In this document: one piece after another, positions 1-9,254 of the stretch
Numbering within the stretch: position 1 is the stretch's first letter
How the letters are laid out: every line of letters begins with the position of its first letter
NCBI RefSeq assembly: GCF_963664415.1
Contig: NZ_OY761440.1
Location: 1,488,001-1,552,000, forward strand
Source: an uncultured Desulfobacter sp.
Lineage (GTDB): Bacteria > Desulfobacterota > Desulfobacteria > Desulfobacterales > Desulfobacteraceae
Length of the DNA stretch: 64,000 nucleotides
Reading direction: 5' to 3'
Program-made: the position numbers and the translations under genes
Notes under the pieces: model-generated
Database searches by the model: none
What the model was told of the DNA's origin: nothing
Seen by the model: only the letters and a program-made list of their open reading frames with translations

Positions 1-632
1 AGATTGCACAGGAACGTAAGTACTTGAAAGAACTTCCTCTTCAGAGGACCGTTGATTATACTGAAAAAGTGGTCGGAGTCAGCACGACCAGCACAATTCT
101 GGTAAAACGCGTCATTTATACGGTCCCATCCCGCTTGATAGGAGAAAAGCTGCGCCTTCATATTTACCATGACAAGATTGAAGCCTACCTTGGAACAACC
201 TACGTCATCACGTTACCCCGAAAATATTCACCAGATAATAATCGGCGTACTCGCAGTGTGGATTACCGGCACGTCATAGGCAGCCTGGAGCGAAAACCCC
301 AAGCGTTTCGCTATTCACAGCTAAGGGATGACCTGCTGCCCAGTGACACTTACCGGCTTATATGGGATCAGCTTGACCAAACCCTTGATCCCCGTACCGC
401 CTGTAAAAGCATCGTGGGTATATTGTCTCTGGCGAACCGGACCGACCAGGAGACGGAATTGGGTGATTATATTCTTGAAAAAATGATGGATAACCATATT
501 CCGGCGCTTCATGAACTTCAAAAAAAATTTAACAAAAAAGAAAAGGAAATACCGGAAATAAATATGGTGGCTGTCTCAGGAGAAGATTACAATATCCTGC
601 TTTCTTCGCATTCATTTACGGAGGTGTTTTGA
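1..632 (+). CDS. istA: IS21-family transposase IstA, C-terminal part (cut by window edge)
   Basis: The reading frame (codons in phase with base 3) is open to the window edge and ends with TGA at 630-632, so only about the last 210 residues are visible. The text matches the C-terminal region of IS21 IstA, the part after the DDE integrase core: a small beta-rich segment (around YTVPSRLIGEKLRL), then a helical tail. IstA is the DDE transposase of IS21 elements and works with the ATPase IstB, encoded immediately downstream with a TGATG overlap. The catalytic domain lies outside the window, so whether the element is intact cannot be judged. Confidence 0.85.
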   Translation, partial: IAQERKYLKELPLQRTVDYTEKVVGVSTTSTILVKRVIYTVPSRLIGEKLRLHIYHDKIEAYLGTTYVITLPRKYSPDNNRRTRSVDYRHVIGSLERKPQAFRYSQLRDDLLPSDTYRLIWDQLDQTLDPRTACKSIVGILSLANRTDQETELGDYILEKMMDNHIPALHELQKKFNKKEKEIPEINMVAVSGEDYNILLSSHSFTEVF

Positions 633-1438
633 TGGCAAGTACTGAAACTCTTCCCGTATTGCTCAAACAACTGCGTCTTTCAACCATAGCCCGGCTATGG
701 GAACCCACGCTCTCCCGTGCTCAGGAGGAACATTGGAACCCGGCGCAGTATTTGGCGACTCTATGTGAGCAAGAGATCAATGAGCGCTACAGCCGGCGTA
801 TTGCCCGTTTTACAAAAGAATCCCGTCTTCCGGTGGGTAAAAGCCTTGAAACATTTAATTTTAACCACACTCCGGCAATACGTCAGGAAAAAATAGAGGC
901 CCTGGCCCAAAACAGCGATTGGGTAAACCGTGCAGAGAACCTTTTATTTTTTGGCCCTAGCGGCGTTGGAAAAACCCACCTGGCGGCTGCCATATCTCAC
1001 GCATTAATAGAACAGTCAATTCGGGTACGTCATTTCACGACAACCGCACTTGTTCAAAAAATGCAGCAGGCCCGTGCTGATTTGCAGCTTGAATCATTTT
1101 TATCCAAACTCGATAAATACGCGGTCATTGTCCTTGATGACCTGGGCTATGTCAAAAAAAGCGATACGGAAACTCATGTGCTTTTCGAACTGATCGCCCA
1201 TAGGTATGAGACGGGAAGTATGATTATCACATCCAATCAGCCATTTGGGGAATGGGACAAAATCTTTTCTGATCCGTCAATGACTGTAGCAGCTATCGAT
1301 AGAGTGGTTCACCATTCGATCATTATCGAAATACAGGCAGACAGCTACCGCAAACGTCAGGCAATTTCCAGGAATATAAGAATTCCCCTTAAGCCGGAAC
1401 CTACCCAAGAAGATAATAACAAAACCACAGAAAGATGA
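632..1438 (+). CDS. istB: IS21-family helper ATPase IstB
   Basis: A 268-residue DnaC-like AAA+ ATPase, the target-selection and strand-transfer helper of IS21 transposition. The Walker A motif GPSGVGKTH lies near residue 110 and Walker B VIVLDDLGYV near residue 170; the sensor-like ITSNQPFGEW follows. The IstB N-terminal helical segment (LLKQLRLSTIARLW) is present. I chose ATG 632, which overlaps the istA stop as TGATG and has GAGGTG about 8 bases upstream; an in-frame TTG three bases earlier is less likely. Length is normal for the family (250-270), so this gene looks intact. It may be translationally coupled to istA. Confidence 0.93.
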   Translation: MASTETLPVLLKQLRLSTIARLWEPTLSRAQEEHWNPAQYLATLCEQEINERYSRRIARFTKESRLPVGKSLETFNFNHTPAIRQEKIEALAQNSDWVNRAENLLFFGPSGVGKTHLAAAISHALIEQSIRVRHFTTTALVQKMQQARADLQLESFLSKLDKYAVIVLDDLGYVKKSDTETHVLFELIAHRYETGSMIITSNQPFGEWDKIFSDPSMTVAAIDRVVHHSIIIEIQADSYRKRQAISRNIRIPLKPEPTQEDNNKTTER

Positions 1439-1442
1439 TTCC

Positions 1443-1706
1443 ATGAAAATAGATATTTACAACACCGCCAAGCAGAGGCTGGAAACCATTGATATTGAAA
1501 TCACAGAAGAAAACAGCACTTGGTTTGATGACTGCGTGGATAGTGATTCTGTTATGAGAATCACTGATTTTGAAGAAGGATTGCTGATTGAACAGTGCAA
1601 TTACGACTATCCAATTTGGCTTTATGATATATCCCGGGATGACATTGGTCACAATCGTCAGAGGGCTCAAGAACTGTTACCAATATATCGTGAGAATCAA
1701 CCATAA
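1443..1706 (+). CDS. Hypothetical protein next to IS21
   Basis: An 87-residue acidic protein of unknown family, starting with ATG only 4 bases after the istB stop. It is rich in Asp, Glu and Ile, with no signal peptide, membrane segment or Cys motif. Its close spacing to istB suggests a cargo or passenger gene read from the same transcript, or simply a gene the IS landed beside. Coding status rests on the complete frame and close spacing only; I do not recognise a function. Confidence 0.5.
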   Translation: MKIDIYNTAKQRLETIDIEITEENSTWFDDCVDSDSVMRITDFEEGLLIEQCNYDYPIWLYDISRDDIGHNRQRAQELLPIYRENQP

Positions 1707-1788
1707 TTTTTGAAAAGCGTAGTACGTTTATCTATAAACAAGGAAATAGCAGGGATGTCAGCCTGGTGTTTGGAAATAGGAGAGAATC

Positions 1789-1986
1789 ATGCGAGGTGGT
1801 TATAGGGGAAAACCAAAGCCTAAATTGCCGGCACATCTAAAGCGTGTTCATGTGAATGCCCGCATTCAGCGGTGGATGCTTGACGAGCTCAAAAAAAGAG
1901 GCGAGGTTGGGATCGTTTTGGAATATATATTGATTGACGCAGGCTTTAAGTACCAGCCTGAAAAAAGAGAAGACAGGCCAGTTTAA
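1789..1986 (+). CDS. Small basic protein, possible ribbon-helix-helix fold
   Basis: A 65-residue basic protein with AGGAGAGAA shortly before its ATG. After a Lys/Pro-rich N-terminus, the segment RVHVNARIQRWMLDELKKRG followed by a second amphipathic helix resembles the strand-helix-helix of small RHH DNA-binding proteins and antitoxin-like proteins. No toxin-like partner is next to it. The fold call is by pattern only; the family is not identified. Confidence 0.45.
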   Translation: MRGGYRGKPKPKLPAHLKRVHVNARIQRWMLDELKKRGEVGIVLEYILIDAGFKYQPEKREDRPV

Positions 1987-2020
1987 CGCATATTTTAGAA
2001 ATCCGTCCTTCAATAATCAA

Positions 2021-2164
2021 ATTTTCCCTTACCCTCAAAAAAATCTTCGCGAAGTGGAAGGATAAGTCAAGGGAAAAATGGGAGGGACCCTCTGGGAGGA
2101 ACCGATTTTTTCCTTGATTTATCCTGGAACGAAGTTACAAATTTTTGGGGGTAAGGGTAAAAAT
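2021..2164. repeat. 140-bp imperfect palindrome (MITE-like)
   Basis: The outer arms 2021-2044 and 2141-2164 are inverted copies (ATTTTCCCTTACCCTC against reverse-complement ATTTTTACCCTTACCCCC). The inner arms 2051-2079 and 2105-2134 also pair (GGATAAGTCAAGGGAAAAAT against GGATAAATCAAGGAAAAAAT). The loop holds a small perfect palindrome GAGGGACCCTC at 2082-2092. No reading frame crosses it. The layout fits a small non-autonomous element or a large RNA hairpin between the IS21 and IS66 genes. Confidence 0.75.
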
Positions 2165-2320
2165 ACAGTGTATGAGACGACAATTACCGATCCTAAAATC
2201 CATTTAATGTGGTTTAACAGACGTCAATTACAATGAAGTATTGAGTCAGTCTGCGTAAAGATCGGAACAAAAACGGAACAGGATTTATGCACTCAAAAAG
2301 CATTTATTGATATAAAAAAA

Positions 2321-2365
2321 CCGGACAAGATAATTGACGCGAACCGGACAAAGTAATTGACATTT
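2321..2365. repeat. Two 22-23 bp direct repeats upstream of IS66 transposase
   Basis: CCGGACAAGATAATTGACG at 2321 is repeated as CCGGACAAAGTAATTGACA at 2344. The tandem copies sit about 45 bases before the IS66 transposase start and may be transposase-binding or end sequences; the IS termini were not otherwise identifiable. Confidence 0.6.
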
Positions 2366-2407
2366 GATAACTCAGGAGGTCAAAAAAAGCTGTGTTATAA
2401 TACAAGT

Positions 2408-3853
2408 ATGGCAACGATGAACAAAACCAGTGTTCGAGAAGAAGTCGATCGTGTGAAGCAAGAGTTTGAGCAACTGAGCTTGGCAGGCAAGGTAACTCCT
2501 GAGGTAAAGGTGTTAATGAATAGCATGCTTCTCGTTGTGGAATTGATCCTGTCTGTTTTTCTCGAAAAGCAAACTCGCAAAAACAGCAAAAATTCAAGTT
2601 TGCCTTCTTCTCAAACGGACAGAGATGAAACTGCCAAACCGACTTCTACCGGCAAGGGAAAGGGCAAAAAAGTCAGTGGTGAAATCAGTAACACCCGTGT
2701 TAACGAAACTGTCACCATTGCCAAAGCTGAAACCTGTGATGTCTGCGGCACACCTTTGGATCAAACTCCTTGCCAGGGGCTCGAACGGCGGACAAAGATA
2801 GACATCGTTTTTGAAAAAGTTGTAGAGCACATTGATGCCGAGATAAAGGAATGTCCCAACTGCAAGGCGACGGCAAAAGGGCATTTTCCCGAAGACATGC
2901 CCGGAAGTTTACAGTACGGCAATGGACTCAAAGCTTTTGCCATTCATTTGATAATCAGTCAAATGGTTGCTCTCAATCGGGTTCAGAAACAGATATCTGC
3001 CATGATCGGCACTGTTATCTCCGAGGCAACTTTGCTCAAGTTTGTATGGAGGCTTTATCAATCTCTTGAGGAATGGGAGACAAAATCCATTGAAAGTATC
3101 CTTCATGCCCCTTCCATTCATGTGGATGAGACATCATTCCGGGTGGAAGGTAAAAATCATTGGATTCATGTATATTCTTCAGGAGGAATCACGCTAAAAT
3201 TACTTCATCGAAAGCGGGGCAAGGAGGCGATTGTTGATTTGAATATCATTCCCCGCTATGGTGGGGTGATCATCCATGATTGCTGGGCATCATATTTATC
3301 ATATGATCATTGTGGACATGGACTTTGTGGTTCGCACTTATTACGGGAACTGACCTTTATTGTTGATTCCAATCAATACAAGTGGGCCATTAATATGAAA
3401 AAGTTATTGCAGGAGACTTGTCATATTGTGTCCAAGCGAGAGGATAAATGCCTTACCGATAAAGAATATGCAAATTTGCAGAAACGCTACCGCAACATTC
3501 TTACACGTGGGGATAAAGAATTACCGGAGATTCCGCCAAAGCCAAAAGGTAAGCGTGGAAAGATAGCCAAATCAGATGCTCATAATCTTTGGGAAAGGCT
3601 GAAAAAATATGAAACAGCGGTATTGTTGTTTGCCAGAGAATCGTATGTCCCCTTTACCAACAATCGGGCGGAGCGTGATCTCCGCATGGCAAAGGTGAAA
3701 CAGAAAATATCAGGATGTTTTAGGCGCCGGCATTATGCTCATGCCTATTGTCGAATTTCAAGCTATCTGCAAACAATGGCAAGCCAGGGTATCAACCCGC
3801 TTGTGGCTATTCAGATGGCTTTGACAGGTAAACTTACAGATATGGGTGAGTAG
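2408..3853 (+). CDS. tnpC: IS66-family transposase (TnpC type)
   Basis: A 481-residue IS66 DDE transposase. It starts with a coiled leucine-rich segment, then a Ser/Lys-rich linker, a zinc-finger-like CDVCGTPLDQTPC near residue 115, the IS66 helical core and first catalytic Asp in SIHVDETSFRVEG near residue 240, a second acidic site in IIHDCWASYL, and the C-terminal NNRAERDLRMAKVKQKISG carrying the catalytic Glu. ATG 2408 is preferred over an upstream TTG frame extension; AGGAGGT at 2374-2380 is too far away to serve it. No tnpA or tnpB accompanies it, as in the single-ORF IS66 subgroup. It appears complete. Confidence 0.9.
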   Translation: MATMNKTSVREEVDRVKQEFEQLSLAGKVTPEVKVLMNSMLLVVELILSVFLEKQTRKNSKNSSLPSSQTDRDETAKPTSTGKGKGKKVSGEISNTRVNETVTIAKAETCDVCGTPLDQTPCQGLERRTKIDIVFEKVVEHIDAEIKECPNCKATAKGHFPEDMPGSLQYGNGLKAFAIHLIISQMVALNRVQKQISAMIGTVISEATLLKFVWRLYQSLEEWETKSIESILHAPSIHVDETSFRVEGKNHWIHVYSSGGITLKLLHRKRGKEAIVDLNIIPRYGGVIIHDCWASYLSYDHCGHGLCGSHLLRELTFIVDSNQYKWAINMKKLLQETCHIVSKREDKCLTDKEYANLQKRYRNILTRGDKELPEIPPKPKGKRGKIAKSDAHNLWERLKKYETAVLLFARESYVPFTNNRAERDLRMAKVKQKISGCFRRRHYAHAYCRISSYLQTMASQGINPLVAIQMALTGKLTDMGE

Positions 3854-4111
3854 TTACCATTCTCCGACAAAATGGGATGTCACCCCATAGAACAAATTTA
3901 AATTACGCTGCAATATGTATTAGAATGAAAATTCGGTTGAATCAAAATGATGGGATCAATCGTTTTATCATCTTGATTTCCATCACCAACATTCAATAAC
4001 GTATAACCAAGTTCGTAGTAACTGAATAGGTGTGGGTTTCTCTTTCGCTTTTAGCTATCTCCTTTCTCTGTAAAGTTGAATTTTAACTTCTATAACAGAC
4101 AGGATGGAAAT

Positions 4112-4273
4112 ATGGAAAAATGTGATTGGAAAATTGTTGATGCCAATGAAAATCATTACGAATCAGAATGCGGTGGGGACTGGTTCTTTTTTGAGGGAAC
4201 CATAGAAGATAATCAAATGAAGGTATGCCAGTTTTACGGTGAACCCATCAATGAACTGGAATCGGAATTATAG
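4112..4273 (+). CDS. Small Cys-containing protein, degenerate zinc ribbon
   Basis: A 53-residue acidic protein starting MEKCDWKIVD, with AGGATGGAAAT before ATG 4112. It resembles small phage zinc-ribbon proteins that pair an N-terminal Cys and a central Cys with a C-terminal CPYCG knuckle. Here the knuckle reads VCQFYGEPI, so one metal ligand has been lost. It is likely decaying or recruited to a metal-free role. The assignment is by pattern only. Confidence 0.45.
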   Translation: MEKCDWKIVDANENHYESECGGDWFFFEGTIEDNQMKVCQFYGEPINELESEL

Positions 4274-4305
4274 TCAGGAATCAATGATAATGCAGGCCAA
4301 AAAAT

Positions 4306-4552
4306 ATGGAATTTGTCCACTACACCGAATATTTACTGACAAAGTCAGGCCCGACAAAGGTATTTAAAGTCAGATGCAACCGGATGCAATTTAAGTGTCC
4401 CAAGTGCGGGGCCCGGCGAAATTTTGCCATCCCTCAAGATTGGTGAACGGGTCACGTTTCGGTGTAGTTGGAATAGTCGTTTATTGGGTCATGGTCACTA
4501 TGTTGTTAAAAATATCAGCGAACGACAAATTGGTCTTGAAAAAAACAGGTGA
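4306..4552 (+). pseudogene. Frameshifted small zinc-ribbon protein
   Basis: ATG 4306 opens a 46-residue frame (MEFVHYTEYLLTKSG to NFAIPQDW) with the knuckle CPKCGARR, ending at TGA 4444-4446. In the +1 frame the text continues naturally as LKIGERVTFRCSWNSRLLGH and on to a stop at 4550-4552. Joining the two frames gives the order Cys knuckle, linker, GERVTFRCS expected of a C4 zinc-ribbon (MJ0042/PilZ-leader type) protein. A one-base indel near 4431 explains the split. Confidence 0.5.
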
Positions 4553-4577
4553 GTTGCCCTGCAACTCACCGGTTTTG
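4541..4577. terminator. Bidirectional hairpin terminator
   Basis: A perfect 10-bp stem, GGTGAGTTGC (4548-4557) and GCAACTCACC (4561-4570), with a 3-base loop. It is flanked by AAAAC on the left and GTTTT on the right. It ends the small zinc-ribbon gene and lies downstream of the converging TonB receptor remnant. Confidence 0.6.
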
Positions 4578-4677
4578 CGCCCCAAATTTTTGGAGCAGGC
4601 GGATGGCAAACAATCCCCCTGCTTTTTAAATTTCAAAAAAAGGTTTGATATCAAATCAAACTGCTTAAGCGACCATC

Positions 4678-6570
4678 TTAAAAAGCGGCCTCAAGCATGG
4701 CAGAGTAGGTTCTTCTCGGGTAGGGGTGACTGTTGTGGTAAAGTTCATCTGTTATGTTATCCACACCCAATGACATTTTCCAGTTCTTCAAAAATGTATA
4801 CACGATCTTGGTATCAAATACCAAATAGCTGTCATAGGAACCATAAACGCCTTCGACGTTATCCGAATTATCCAGGTCCCCATATGGCTTGCTTGCATAC
4901 CGGCCGCCAACAACAATGGACAAATCCTGTATGGGAGAATAGGAGAGAACCGTATTGACCGTCCATTCGGGGACACGTGGAAAGGACTTTCCTTCAGACT
5001 CGGGGTAGTTTGTATTTTTGACGATCTCAGCATCGGTGTATGTGATGCTGCCCATTGCCCCAAGCCCTTCAATTAAGAAATTTTTCTTTTCTACACTGAA
5101 TTCAACACCAAGTTTCCTGACTTCATCAATGTTCTGATAATTTTGACCAGGGTATAGATGTTGGTCTGGCTGAAGATGGAATCCTTTTCCTTGTTGTGAA
5201 AGAAACTGAGCCTGGCTCTCCCATCATCGCCCAAAGCACGGGTAATGGTAAAATCCATGGAAAAGACATCTTTACATTTAAGGTCAGGATTACTGTTAAC
5301 CACATATCCGTCGGCGTCCATACTCCCGTAAAAAAGCTCTCTTACACTGGGAAATCTATAGGCCTTTGCAGCAGAAAGCCTGAAACTCCAGTTGTCACCG
5401 TACAGGTAGGTAATCGCAGCCTTTGGGGAAAAATAGTCTTCTGACCTGTCGTCCAGGTCATTTGTGACCATTGACCCGCTCACCTCGGTTGTCTTGGCGC
5501 CGTCAAATGCCTTCCACCATTCATAGCGGTACCCCGCTGTAAAGGTGTTTTGCCAGGATTGGTGATTTTGACGGATTATAACTTGCCCGTATGTCAAAAT
5601 TATACCAGCCGGTTTCCGCATCGGTGGTTTTCCCGGCGCCTCCGGCAGACGAGGCAGGCGGCGCTTCTGTTGAACGCAGGGTTGTCTCTTTGGGCATATC
5701 ATAAAGACTGAATGTGGCCCAGGTCTTTAGCCCTCATCCGGTTCGCTTTTAAAAGAGACAGATGTCATATATTCCTCGTGCTCCATCTCCTGATAATAAA
5801 ACTGGGAATCGGAAATGGTGTAGCTTTGACCGTCAATATCCACTGTCCCGCTGTAAACCTTGTTGCCTGCGTTGTCGGTTAAATATGTTTCCGGATCGCC
5901 AATATTTCTCTCTCCAGTCAAATATCCGAAATTGATTTCTGCCTGGGTATAGCTGTTAAAATCATAGGCAAGCCTTAACTTTAACAGGTCTGTGGTGACA
6001 TCGCTGTAGCCGTATGAACATAGGATATACCGGTCCGCACCGGATCGATCATGATCCTGATCCCAGCCGTAGACGGTGTTGCCCGAAGGTGCTCCGCCGG
6101 CGCTTTTGAGTTGTGTGGCAAAGGAGACCGGGTATGCTTCACTCTCCAGCCGATCGTAGAGACCAAAAATATGAAATTTGCCGAACTTGTCACCATAGGA
6201 AAGGTGGGTCGTATACGCGCCAAGATCATCATCTGTTTTATACTGTCTGTAATTTTGAAAGATATAAGATGTGTTGGCGGTGATTTCAGTCTCGTCAGGA
6301 AGCTCGGTTGTCAGCAATACAACGCCGCCAATGGCATTGCCGCCATATAACGCGGAATACGGCCCATAAATAATATCAACCCGCTCAATTTCTTCGGGTG
6401 CCACCATAACCCATTTGGTGTCCCTGCCCGAAGGATTGCTCAGCATGATTCCGTCAGCAAAAACCATCGTTCTTGGCGTAAAGATATACGTCCCCCCGGA
6501 TGGTCGGCGAATCGCCATGGGAACGGCTGCCTGGCTATTCTTGCGGGGAAACCAACTGTTTCCCCATCAT
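4678..6570 (-). pseudogene. TonB-dependent outer-membrane receptor, truncated and frameshifted
   Basis: Reading 6570 to 4678 on the minus strand gives a receptor broken into several frames. The first recognisable part is late plug domain (MVFADGIMLSNPSGRD, then IERVDIIYGPYSALYGG), followed by beta-barrel text. The frame breaks near 5727, again near 5560 and near 5100, after which the barrel ends properly with ...SAMLEAAF and a stop at 4678. The signal peptide, TonB box and early plug are missing. A ribosome-binding site (GGGGAGGGGGTG) and ATG at 6570-6568 survive but lead into only 11 codons before a stop, which points to an internal deletion plus frameshifts. An intact copy would import a metal chelate, vitamin or similar; the substrate cannot be told. 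Confidence 0.88.
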
Positions 6571-6590
6571 TTTTCACCCCCTCCCCAAAT

Positions 6591-6644
6591 AAAAAAAGCC
6601 ACGAGACTTATTTCCTTTTCAAAAGAAACAAGGTCTTCGTGACT
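6591..6644 (-). terminator. Leader hairpin with T-tract just upstream of the receptor remnant
   Basis: On the minus strand, GTCACGAAGACCTTGTTTC pairs imperfectly with GGAAATAAGTCTCGTGGC, followed directly by TTTTTTT and, 10 bases later, by the receptor's ribosome-binding site. A terminator placed in the 5' leader suggests transcription attenuation of the former receptor gene. I did not recognise an aptamer class upstream. Confidence 0.5.
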
Positions 6645-7202
6645 TGTTAAATTAATTCAATTTTTGACAGTTATAACTTGGTGCAGCTCAGAGCATGTAC
6701 CTTTTTAATGTGTTTTCATAACACGATTGAATTTAAAAAGATTCTGATCTGACTGGGGGATAGCTATCAGCTGGTAATAATCGTGTCAATACTTTCTGAC
6801 GGTCAATAATAACACAGCTTTCGGCCAAAAATGTTTAAGGATGAATCAAAAAGAATAGCAATCTGAAACTACCACATCCGGCTGCATCAAAATTCAAGCA
6901 GCTTAAAAATTACCCTTGGCCGGAATTGATGCAATGCGTCAGCAATTTTTATTACGATTAATGTATTTATTATTACAAATATATTTGTGTTCATTTCAAT
7001 ATTTAAAATATCAGATATGAGTACATATACAGTTTAAGGCTTTAATAATCGCAACTAACAGACCATTATTATGATTATATTTTAATTATTAATTAAAAAT
7101 ATTTTTAACATTTTAGGGGTTGCATCGAATCAGCATTTGCTATATGGTCCCACCAATGGTAATACTTTTTTATTAAAACGTAATAATTAGTCAGGAGATC
7201 CG
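6645..7202. promoter_or_regulatory. AT-rich divergent intergenic region with palindromes
   Basis: About 560 bases without a credible gene separate the receptor remnant from the nitrogen operon. Perfect palindromes are GTGTT-5-AACAC at 6710-6724, ACAAATATATTTGT at 6975-6988, and TTTTAATTA-1-TAATTAAAA at 7080-7098. The last two lie about 210 and 105 bases before the operon start and are candidate operators for the NikR-like protein encoded within it. I searched by eye for a guanidine-I (ykkC) riboswitch pattern and found none. The start codon at 7203 has the site CAGGAG. Confidence 0.45.
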
Positions 7203-8180
7203 ATGAAATTAAAATCCAAAGTAGTGCTTATCTTAACGTGTTTGTTTGTTGCTTTAGGCAGCGCCAATGCAGCCCCCTTGAAAATCGCTTACAGTGACTG
7301 GCCGGGCTGGATCGCCTGGGATATCGGTGTCAGGCAGGGCTTTTTTGAAAAACACGGGGTGGAGGTGGAGCTCAAATGGTTTGAGTACATGGCTTCAATG
7401 GATGCGTTTGCAGCCGGAAAAGTTGATGCTGTCTGCGTGACCAACGGTGACGCCCTGATCCTCAATGCCACGGGTTCACGCAATATAATGATTTTGATCA
7501 ATGATATCAGCAATGGAAACGATAAAATTGTTGCTGCCCCGGGACTTGATTCAGTCAAGGCCTTGAAAGGTAAAAAAATCGGGGTTGAAATCGGCTGCGT
7601 CAGCCACCTGCTGCTGATAAACGCCCTAAAAGACAACGGACTGACAGAAAAAGATGTGACCCTGGTGAACATCCCCACCCATCAGACAGCCCAGGTCCTG
7701 GCCTCCGGCGACGTGGATGCCATTGTTGCATGGCAGCCCAATTCAGGCCAGGCGCTAAAATCTGTACACGGATCCTCACAGGTCTATACCAGTGCCGATG
7801 CCCCCGGCCTGATTTATGATACCCTGACCGTATCCCTCAACTCCCTGATAGAGCGCCGTACTGACTGGCAGAACGTGGTGGCGGCCTGGTATGACATCGT
7901 TTCTTACATGAAAGATCCGGCCAACAGCAAGCAGATGCTTGAAATTCTTTCTTCCCGTGTAGCCCTGTCCCCCGAAGAGTACGAGCCATTTCTTAAAGGG
8001 ACAAAAATTTTCACCTTACAGGAAGCGGCGGCCGCCTTTAAACCCGGCGATGGATTTTCAAGCCTGTATGGCTCCAGTGAAATTTCAAACAAGTTCATGA
8101 TTGAAAATAAAGTATACGACAAGCCTGTGAATACCAAAAAGGTCATTGACCCGTCATTCACCAACACGCTGCTGAAATAA
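7203..8180 (+). CDS. ABC transporter periplasmic binding protein, urea-carboxylase-type cluster
   Basis: A 325-residue NMT1/SsuA-like substrate-binding protein. The first 23 residues (basic start, hydrophobic core, ending GSANA) are a Sec signal peptide. The mature protein begins APLKIAYSDWPGWIAWDIG, followed by the typical two-lobe type II fold with FFEKHGVEVELKW and the hinge region around KALKGKKIGVEIG. It would capture a small nitrogen compound in the periplasm for the permease and ATPase encoded next. As first gene of an eight-gene operon ending in carboxylase and allophanate hydrolase, it most likely binds guanidine or urea; the ligand is inferred from context. Confidence 0.85.
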   Translation: MKLKSKVVLILTCLFVALGSANAAPLKIAYSDWPGWIAWDIGVRQGFFEKHGVEVELKWFEYMASMDAFAAGKVDAVCVTNGDALILNATGSRNIMILINDISNGNDKIVAAPGLDSVKALKGKKIGVEIGCVSHLLLINALKDNGLTEKDVTLVNIPTHQTAQVLASGDVDAIVAWQPNSGQALKSVHGSSQVYTSADAPGLIYDTLTVSLNSLIERRTDWQNVVAAWYDIVSYMKDPANSKQMLEILSSRVALSPEEYEPFLKGTKIFTLQEAAAAFKPGDGFSSLYGSSEISNKFMIENKVYDKPVNTKKVIDPSFTNTLLK

Positions 8181-8192
8181 GGAAACAAAGCC

Positions 8193-9254
8193 ATGACCTG
8201 GTTTTCAATTCAAAAGCCGCTTCCGGCAAGGAAAAAATCTGTATTGATCCTGCTCTCCTTTATACTCCCCCTGCTGGTGTGGTCGGCGGTCAGTTACCTG
8301 CCCTTTTTATGGCATCCCATGATGGAGATTCAGTCTGCCGGAAACAGTATCTATTTTGAAGAAGGCCAGCGGGTAAAGCGCAATCTCTTTGAGGAAGAAA
8401 ACAAACGACTCGCCCAAAGCGAAAGCCAGCTTGCGACCGGCAGGCGTGTAAACCCTGTATATCTTCCGCCGCCGCACAAGGTGCTGACAGCGGTCTATAC
8501 CTCATTTAAGGCCGAACCCAGAAGGCCGGAAGATCCGTGGCTCCACGAAAGTCTGGCCCACAGTATCCGGGTGGTGTTTTACGGTTTTTTACTCTCTTCC
8601 ATCATCGGCGTGCCTTTGGGGATCATCTGCGGGGTGTTTGATTTTTTCTCCAAGCTGACCGAGCCCTTTATGGAATTTTTCAGGTATATGCCCGCACCGG
8701 TCTTCGGGGCCCTTGCCGTGGCGGTTTTAGGAATTAACGATGCGCCCAAAATTGCCATTATTTTCATCGGTACTTTTTTTCAGCAGGTGCTGGTCATTGC
8801 CAATACCACCCGTCTGATGCCGCCCTCCCTGCTGGAGGCGGCCCAGACACTTGGTGCAAGCGGCGGCACCCTGTTTAAGAAAGTGGTGCTGCCGGCCATT
8901 GCCCCCCATGTTTTCCTGGATCTTCGGATTCTTCTGGGCTGGGCATGGACCTACCTTATTGTGGCTGAAGTGGTCGGCACAAGTACCGGCATCACCTGGT
9001 TCATCAACCAGCAGGCCAAGTACCGAATTTACGAAAACGTGTATGCGGCCATTCTGATCATCGGGTTTATCGGGCTCTCCACAGATATGGTGCTGGCCTG
9101 GATCGGACGCAATGTCTTTATATGGACCGGCGGGCGGCGCAATACCTTTTTCCAGATTGTTTTTGAAACCTTTACCGGCTCAAGGGACACCACATTTACC
9201 TTTTTAAAGAACAGGGACACAAGATATGAGCATACTGACACTGCCCAGTTATAA
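8193..9254 (+). CDS. ABC transporter permease, nitrogen-compound uptake
   Basis: A 353-residue inner-membrane permease of the SsuC/TauC-like family. One N-terminal membrane helix (about residues 18-38) is followed by an approximately 70-residue charged periplasmic insertion, then five or so helices. The EAA loop, EAAQTLGASGGTLFKKVVLP, contacts the ATPase. The family is normally 250-280 residues; the extra N-terminal segment accounts for the length. It starts 12 bases after the binding-protein stop, and its end overlaps the ATPase start by 29 bases, so the three parts are probably made together. Confidence 0.87.
   Translation: MTWFSIQKPLPARKKSVLILLSFILPLLVWSAVSYLPFLWHPMMEIQSAGNSIYFEEGQRVKRNLFEEENKRLAQSESQLATGRRVNPVYLPPPHKVLTAVYTSFKAEPRRPEDPWLHESLAHSIRVVFYGFLLSSIIGVPLGIICGVFDFFSKLTEPFMEFFRYMPAPVFGALAVAVLGINDAPKIAIIFIGTFFQQVLVIANTTRLMPPSLLEAAQTLGASGGTLFKKVVLPAIAPHVFLDLRILLGWAWTYLIVAEVVGTSTGITWFINQQAKYRIYENVYAAILIIGFIGLSTDMVLAWIGRNVFIWTGGRRNTFFQIVFETFTGSRDTTFTFLKNRDTRYEHTDTAQL

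Noticed and set aside
2357..2401. Sigma-70 promoter TTGACA (2357) with TATAAT (2396) before the IS66 transposase
   Set aside because: The hexamers are individually perfect, but the 33-base spacing is about twice the functional distance.
6900..7202. Guanidine-I (ykkC) riboswitch upstream of the nitrogen operon
   Set aside because: The region is very AT-rich and I could not find the conserved ykkC segments. A covariance search would settle it.
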